From positions 8,546 to 72,545 of the forward strand of contig CAZTOK010000004.1 of the NCBI GenBank assembly GCA_964615445.1: DNA of 64,000 nt, in the 5' to 3' direction. The notes under the pieces are model-generated. The model worked only from the letters and a program-made list of their open reading frames with translations. It did no database searches and was not told the origin of the DNA. The stretch's first letter is position 1. The number at the start of each line of letters is the position of its first letter. Made by a program: the position numbers and the translations under genes. Positions 60,182 through 64,000 of the stretch are shown here, piece by piece. Source of the stretch: JALRBM01 sp964615445 (GTDB lineage Bacteria; Patescibacteriota; Saccharimonadia; Saccharimonadales; Saccharimonadaceae).

Positions 60182-60206
60182 TTCTAGCCTCGTGGATAAT
60201 CTCCTG

Positions 60207-60245
60207 CCAAGAAAAATAGAGTCCCTAGGGCTTTATTTTTCTTGG
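60207..60245. repeat. 12-bp inverted repeat between divergent genes
   Basis: CCAAGAAAAATA (60207-60218) and TATTTTTCTTGG (60234-60245) are perfect arms. The genes on both sides start here and point away, so a terminator is unexpected; an operator is possible. Confidence 0.5.
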
Positions 60246-60274
60246 GTTTAGGCAAGTATCGCGTCTTCGTGTAA

Positions 60275-60303
60275 TTGACTATTTTACCAATTTATGGTAC
60301 GAT
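60275..60303 (+). promoter_or_regulatory. Promoter of the transglutaminase-like gene
   Basis: TTGACT (60275-60280), 17 nt, TACGAT (60298-60303). AGAAGG before the ATG at 60339 serves as the ribosome-binding site. Confidence 0.65.
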
Positions 60304-60338
60304 CAATACTATAAATATAACAAAAATAAGAAGGTAGC

Positions 60339-61289
60339 ATGTCAGGCGAACGACTTACGACACCGGAAAGGAAAGTTGCTACAACAATAGCAAGAAGGCT
60401 TGGCACGGTTGGTTTGACAAGTAGCGGTGTCGAAAAACCAGACCCAACTCAAGACCAACTATTGATAGATCTTGGGAGAGATCACGCCGCAAATCCAAAA
60501 GATACGCTGGCTGTTGCCCGAGAGTATCTGATGGTTATTGGTTCGAACGAAAACCTCTCTCCTCAGGAAAAAGAGAAACTGCTCGATACGCAGCTGGATG
60601 TCGTTTTTGACCTTACAATCAAACTGGATCATTTGGCATTCCCACCTACTAAACCGGGCGAAGTTCGGAAGGGTGTCCCCGACTATATCCCTGACGGCTT
60701 TGTTGATATGGGTAAAGATGAAAATGTTGATCCGGCGAATCGGGAACGTGAACAGATACTGGTAGATAAACGTGATATTCTTACGAAATACAAACCGTTC
60801 CTAAAAGATTTGTTGAGTCGAGACTATAGCCGAATTGACTTACAGACAAAAAAACGCCATCTGGCAATTGAAACAGCAAAAGAGATATATAGTTCACTTG
60901 AATTCAATGCTGCTGCGAGCGATATGGGCGGAGATGTTGTACGACTTAGTAAAGTTCCGGAAGGAGTGTGTCGTCACCAAGGAATGACATTTCAAGTTCT
61001 ATGCCAAACGTTAGGCCTAAAATCACGCGTTCTCAAGTCCTATCGGGACGGTGAGCGCCATTCAGCTAATATGGTTCGCTTTAACGATCAGTGGTATATT
61101 TTTGATGTCACTAACCCTGATTACCAGCTTGATGATTCCGGTCAAAAAAGATGGCGTCCCGGTGCATTTGCAGTCGACGAACCACCTATGTCGGGTGAAA
61201 TGAAAAAATACAGCGTAAGAGGTAAGTTTAGTGGTGAAGACCATACCTACCTTGCTCACGACAATATGTATTGGCGAATTGAATCATAG
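60339..61289 (+). CDS. Transglutaminase-like cysteine protein
   Basis: 316 aa, soluble, no signal peptide. Residues about 205-270 hold the transglutaminase-like triad: Cys in PEGVCRHQGMTFQVL, His in ERHSANMVRF and Asp in YIFDVTNPDY. Members of this superfamily are proteases, transglutaminases or cross-linking enzymes, often with peptidoglycan or ubiquitin-like substrates. The N-terminal 190 residues are alpha-helical and unassigned. Own promoter and ribosome-binding site; nearby GC-rich cassette is unrelated. Substrate unknown. Confidence 0.8.
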   Translation: MSGERLTTPERKVATTIARRLGTVGLTSSGVEKPDPTQDQLLIDLGRDHAANPKDTLAVAREYLMVIGSNENLSPQEKEKLLDTQLDVVFDLTIKLDHLAFPPTKPGEVRKGVPDYIPDGFVDMGKDENVDPANREREQILVDKRDILTKYKPFLKDLLSRDYSRIDLQTKKRHLAIETAKEIYSSLEFNAAASDMGGDVVRLSKVPEGVCRHQGMTFQVLCQTLGLKSRVLKSYRDGERHSANMVRFNDQWYIFDVTNPDYQLDDSGQKRWRPGAFAVDEPPMSGEMKKYSVRGKFSGEDHTYLAHDNMYWRIES

Positions 61290-61324
61290 CCTATTAATAG
61301 TAAACAATATTTTAAAATGAAACG

Positions 61325-61361
61325 CCGGTGGCGCTTCACGTTGGACGTGATGCGCCACCGG
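61325..61361 (-). terminator. GC-rich terminator of the 61.4-kb cassette
   Basis: 10-bp arms (61325-61334, 61352-61361) plus a mismatch and 6 inner pairs; on the minus strand followed by TTTCATTTT. It ends the cassette gene. Confidence 0.75.
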
Positions 61362-61373
61362 TAGGTGAGGTGG

Positions 61374-61889
61374 TCAGGAGGCCGCGTTCACCGCGGATGT
61401 CCTGTTGTAGAGTCCCACGACGGACAGGCTGTAGGAGATGCGCGCGCGCCTCTCCCTGTTGAGACTGGCCCAGTCCGACCCCATCTCCTCCTGGATCGCC
61501 TTGATGGCGCCCGCGGGAGTGTTGCCGTTCTTGTCCAGCCAGAAGCCCTTTTCCAGGGCCACGCGCAGGGCAGTGGTGCTCAGCTCGTTGTCGAGTCGCG
61601 CCCGTACCAACTTGAGCGCCTGCACCGCCAGTCGCGCGCCGGTGTTGGCGTCGTGACGGGCGGCGGCGCTGTCGTTCTCGTCGATACTCGCCATGGCGGC
61701 GGTCCACACTCGCTTGAGGCGGTTGCCCCAGTTGAGCGCCTTGCTCCGCCGGAACGCTCGGATCGCGATCGTGGCGCCGACTCGCTGAGCGGTCGTGAGA
61801 CCGGTCAGTTCCTGCCACGCTGCCGTGATCAGGACCTCGAGCGGGACGTTCGCGAAGATGAGCGACTTCGAGCCCTCGTAACGTGCCAT
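61374..61889 (-). CDS. Unknown GC-rich alpha-helical protein (cassette)
   Basis: 171 aa from ATG 61889, with GAGGAG 7 nt upstream; a longer frame (199 aa) starts earlier but includes the promoter region. No family is recognised. The sequence is Ala/Arg-rich and mostly helical (RALRVALEKGFWLDKNG type: TALRVALEKGFWLDKNG, GSDWASLNRERRARI). The base composition is far more GC-rich than the flanks and the codon choice is unlike the host, so lateral origin is probable. Own promoter and terminator. Confidence 0.6.
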   Translation of the reverse strand: MARYEGSKSLIFANVPLEVLITAAWQELTGLTTAQRVGATIAIRAFRRSKALNWGNRLKRVWTAAMASIDENDSAAARHDANTGARLAVQALKLVRARLDNELSTTALRVALEKGFWLDKNGNTPAGAIKAIQEEMGSDWASLNRERRARISYSLSVVGLYNRTSAVNAAS

Positions 61890-61973
61890 GATGGCACTCC
61901 TCTCATCAGTGGAGTGGGAATTTCCCGACTCCGAGATTGATATTACTATAACACACTTATCTAAAATATGCAA
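61890..61973 (-). promoter_or_regulatory. Promoter and structured leader of the 61.4-kb cassette
   Basis: Minus strand TTGCAT (complement of 61968-61973), 17 nt, TATAGT (complement of 61945-61950). In the leader CACTCC (complement of 61911-61916) pairs with GGAGTG (complement of 61895-61900), hiding the GAGGAG ribosome-binding site. Confidence 0.6.
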
Positions 61974-62019
61974 GTATTATTTGCATCTGACCCCAACCTC
62001 GGTGTAGACGGTTCAAGCT

Positions 62020-63156
62020 ATGCAAGCTATACTGACGGCAATGGTGAAATATTTCATTAGACATATTGGGGCAATCTTGGGCACGCTTCGGGCGGAATAT
62101 CGTCAGATTATGAATCGTTACTTTAGCACCACAGAGCGTTTTGAAGGCAATGCGAAACAGATTTGTGGTCATATCATTGATAAGTTATGGGAAGGCGATT
62201 TTTACCGCACTAGTCTCGGGCATTTTGACTTTTTCTGGATGCGCGATTTTGGAACAGTATGCCAGTCGTTGGTAAATATTGGTTATACGGACAGAGTTCA
62301 TCATACGCTTTGCTGGGCGTTGCATCATTATCGCCGTGCAGGCGCGGTGACGCTTTGTATTGATAAGAGTGGCAATACATTCAATGCACCAGCCCGAAAA
62401 AGCATTGATGCGCTTCCATGGTTGCTTCATTCACTCGTTGTGAGTGATTATCCTCTGAGCCTTGAGGAGCGAGCGTTTCTTGACAACCAACTTGAAATAT
62501 ACGTCGACACTTTCTTAGATCGTAAAACGGGCCGACTTCGAAAAATGCGTTTTGCTGAAATGCGTGATGCAGTGTACTATGACCGGAGCGCATATGCCGT
62601 TGCATTGGTTGCGCGATTGGCGCACTGCGCGTACCAACTGCACCTTCAAACATTTCCTTTTCACACAGCTCAATACCAGGTGGAGCTTCTTGAAGAGTAC
62701 TGGACGGGCAATTATTTTCGGGCAGATCAGGCCACTACTGCCTTTAGCTCAGAATGTGCCCTCATACCCTTTTTTCTAGGAGTTATCGGTGATGCTGAAA
62801 AAGCAGCTAAAACGTTCGACTATATTCAAACAGCTAAATACAATACGCTCTACCCTCTTGAATATTGCAGACAGCCCGACGTCTTTCACTATCGGTTTGG
62901 CATGGGGCACTTTTTAATGCCTAATTACACAGGTACTACTATCTGGAGTTGGCATGGTTCGTTTTACCTTCATCTTTTAAGGCGATATGGTCGTTCGGAA
63001 TATGCTGAACAATATAGTCATTTTGCGGCTATGATTGAACGTCACCAAACATATCCCGAATTGCTTAATCCTGATGGCTCCTGGTATAAAGCGCCATTAT
63101 ACAGGGGCGATCCTGGAATGGTATGGGCAGCTTTATTCCTTGAACTTGAAGAGTAA
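62020..63156 (+). CDS. Six-hairpin glycosidase-like protein
   Basis: 378 aa. The sequence has the (alpha/alpha)6-barrel feel of six-hairpin glycosidases (amylo-1,6-glucosidase or GH15-like): GHFDFFWMRDFGTVCQSLVN with Trp-Met-Arg-Asp, then AYAVALVARLAHCAYQ and GTTIWSWHGSFYLHLLRRYG, and a GMVWAALFLELEE end. The start is uncertain: 62020, 62041 or 62110 (MNRYFSTTERF) are all possible, none with a clear ribosome-binding site. It is predicted cytosolic, so it would act on stored or recycled oligosaccharides. Confidence 0.7.
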   Translation: MQAILTAMVKYFIRHIGAILGTLRAEYRQIMNRYFSTTERFEGNAKQICGHIIDKLWEGDFYRTSLGHFDFFWMRDFGTVCQSLVNIGYTDRVHHTLCWALHHYRRAGAVTLCIDKSGNTFNAPARKSIDALPWLLHSLVVSDYPLSLEERAFLDNQLEIYVDTFLDRKTGRLRKMRFAEMRDAVYYDRSAYAVALVARLAHCAYQLHLQTFPFHTAQYQVELLEEYWTGNYFRADQATTAFSSECALIPFFLGVIGDAEKAAKTFDYIQTAKYNTLYPLEYCRQPDVFHYRFGMGHFLMPNYTGTTIWSWHGSFYLHLLRRYGRSEYAEQYSHFAAMIERHQTYPELLNPDGSWYKAPLYRGDPGMVWAALFLELEE

Positions 63157-63182
63157 AGCATAATCATATTCTAGGTTAGTCA

Positions 63183-63198
63183 TGATATACTAAATGCA
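63183..63198 (+). promoter_or_regulatory. Extended -10 promoter, leaderless
   Basis: TGATATACT (TG extension plus TATACT at 63186-63191) ends 6 nt before ATG 63198. Confidence 0.5.
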
Positions 63199-63827
63199 TG
63201 CAATCAGATCATGATGAAAATGATTGGAAGCAGCCCATAGCGCAGCCTTCCGGAGCACCCTATGTTGCTCATCCAGCAGAAACCTCAACGAATCCGACGC
63301 CTGTCGTAACGATGGCGCCTGAAACACCGCTGTCTCAACCAACGATTCCATCTTCTTCAGATAATGATGACGATGCCGTTCATTGGCAGGCTCATGAATA
63401 CATTCATCATGATAAAAATGCTGGCTGGTTTGTTGTATTCGCTATTGTGGTCATAATTCTGACGGCTGCAGCTATATTTCTTATGCAATCAATTACTTTT
63501 GCCATTTTAGTTCCAGTAATGGCTGCAGCATTATTGGTATACACACACCGGCCACCTCGTCTCATTGACTATACCCTAAGCCGCCAGGGGCTTCATGTTA
63601 ACGACCAACTCTACCCTTTTACTGATTTTAAAAGTTTCGGTGTTGTTCATGATGGTACGAATTATTTTATTATGCTCATACCTGTAAAACGTTTTCGACT
63701 TGGGGTGTCGGTATATTTTCCCGAAGATTCAGGCGAAGCTATTGTTGATATGCTTGGCGCTCGCTTGCCTATGGAGGAACTTCACCTCGATGCTGTCGAC
63801 AGACTTATCCGAAAACTTCGTATCTGA
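63198..63827 (+). CDS. Two-helix membrane protein with C-terminal PH-like domain
   Basis: 209 aa. Acidic, Pro-rich cytoplasmic N-terminus (about 1-70), then two helices (about 75-96 and 98-115; WFVVFAIVVIILTAAAIFL), and a domain starting RPPRLIDYTLSRQGLHVND (beta-rich, PH-like). Such proteins are common in CPR genomes and have no known function. ATG 63198 is preceded by an extended -10 box at 6 nt, so it is probably leaderless. Confidence 0.75.
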   Translation: MQSDHDENDWKQPIAQPSGAPYVAHPAETSTNPTPVVTMAPETPLSQPTIPSSSDNDDDAVHWQAHEYIHHDKNAGWFVVFAIVVIILTAAAIFLMQSITFAILVPVMAAALLVYTHRPPRLIDYTLSRQGLHVNDQLYPFTDFKSFGVVHDGTNYFIMLIPVKRFRLGVSVYFPEDSGEAIVDMLGARLPMEELHLDAVDRLIRKLRI

Positions 63828-63834
63828 GAACCTT

Positions 63835-63864
63835 GCCCCATACCATACATACATGGTACAATAA
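63835..63864 (+). promoter_or_regulatory. Probable tRNA-Arg promoter
   Basis: TTGCCC, 18 nt, TACAAT; leads into a leader and the tRNA gene at 63955. Confidence 0.45.
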
Positions 63865-63954
63865 CCGATGTTCGCTGCTGCGGCGGCCGAAAGTACCTTC
63901 TAGTTACACGAAAGGCGGTGTTATACGCTTTTAAAGCGTGTAGCATCGCATTTT

Positions 63955-64000
63955 GCACCCGTAGCTCAGCTGGATAGAGCGTCGGCTTGCGGAGCCGAAG
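63955..64000 (+). tRNA. tRNA-Arg (anticodon GCG), truncated by the window end
   Basis: Acceptor GCACCCG (63955-63961), D-arm AGCTCAGCTGGATAGAGC and the anticodon stem-loop TCGGC-TTGCGGA-GCCGA are visible. The anticodon reads GCG, which decodes CGC and CGU arginine codons. The T arm and 3' acceptor lie beyond the window. Confidence 0.85.

Noticed and set aside
61336..61940. Long GC-rich frames on both strands over the 61.4-kb cassette
   Set aside because: High GC produces long shadow frames. The promoter, ribosome-binding site and terminator all support only the minus-strand gene ending at 61374.
61968..62060. 30-aa frame before the glycosidase-like gene (MQVLFASDPN start)
   Set aside because: Very short, overlaps the next gene start in another frame and has no ribosome-binding site; a remnant is possible but cannot be supported.
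1..64000. CRISPR arrays, transposases or tandem repeats
   Set aside because: None seen by eye. Hairpins at gene ends are single and unrelated in sequence except for the repeated 16-nt dyad.

Overview
The window looks like a chromosomal segment around the replication origin of a Patescibacteria/CPR bacterium, most probably Candidatus Saccharibacteria (TM7). The support is the gene content: rpmH-rnpA-yidC-jag next to dnaA-dnaN-recF, a chromosomal type IV secretion-like locus with VirB4, PrgI, two VirB6-like proteins and a family of small two-helix pilins, a very large cell-surface polysaccharide locus, and many short overlapping genes. TGA is used as a stop, so the genetic code is the standard bacterial one. 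The phylum call is an inference from gene families; no 16S rRNA is present.

Layout. (1) 1-31.9 kb: surface-polysaccharide and envelope region. It has a secreted beta-helix protein, a fused RmlC-RmlD, RmlA, GtrA/GtrB proteins, several glycosyltransferases, large membrane proteins (DUF6056- and DUF2142-like), a WbsX-RgpF fusion, a Wzm/Wzt-type ABC exporter, succinyl-CoA ligase sucC-sucD inside the cluster, and a Gfo/Idh/MocA-like oxidoreductase interrupted by a frameshift. (2) 31.9-35.4 kb: a Rossmann/SLOG-like orphan, then jag, yidC, rnpA and rpmH on the minus strand. (3) 35.4-39.5 kb: DnaA-box clusters on both sides of dnaA (putative oriC), dnaA, dnaN, recF. (4) 39.5-59.4 kb: a minus-strand operon for a type IV secretion-like machine (two VirB6-like proteins, PrgI, split VirB4, large membrane proteins, a peptidoglycan hydrolase, two PEGA-type proteins) diverging from a plus-strand run of six pilin-like genes, with a seventh beyond an Hsp20 gene, a decayed comF and tRNA-Ser(UGA). 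No relaxase, coupling protein or integrase is visible, so this looks like a resident export or surface apparatus and not a mobile element. (5) 59.4-64 kb: tRNA-Ser(GCU), a small membrane sensor-like protein, a transglutaminase-like protein, a six-hairpin glycosidase-like protein, a membrane protein, and a tRNA-Arg cut by the window end.

Scattered through the window are five minus-strand, single-gene cassettes (cupin near 7.1-7.5 kb, glycosyltransferase-like protein at 8.4-9.4 kb, SLOG-like protein at 31.9-32.9 kb, unknown proteins near 35.1-35.5 kb and 61.3-62.0 kb). Four of them carry a sigma70-like promoter with an exact 17-nt spacer. All have a 30-50 nt leader, in four cases with a small hairpin around the start or ribosome-binding site, and all end in or near a long GC-rich hairpin. 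Several are clearly more GC-rich than the host genes. By contrast, several core genes have the -10 box only 6-10 nt before the start codon, suggesting leaderless or nearly leaderless mRNAs.

The strongest new observations are the comF pseudogene, hidden in what first looks like a 650-nt empty stretch, the frameshifted oxidoreductase, the shared cassette architecture, the 25-bp inverted repeat that copies the 3' end of tRNA-Ser, and a 16-nt dyad sequence found twice.
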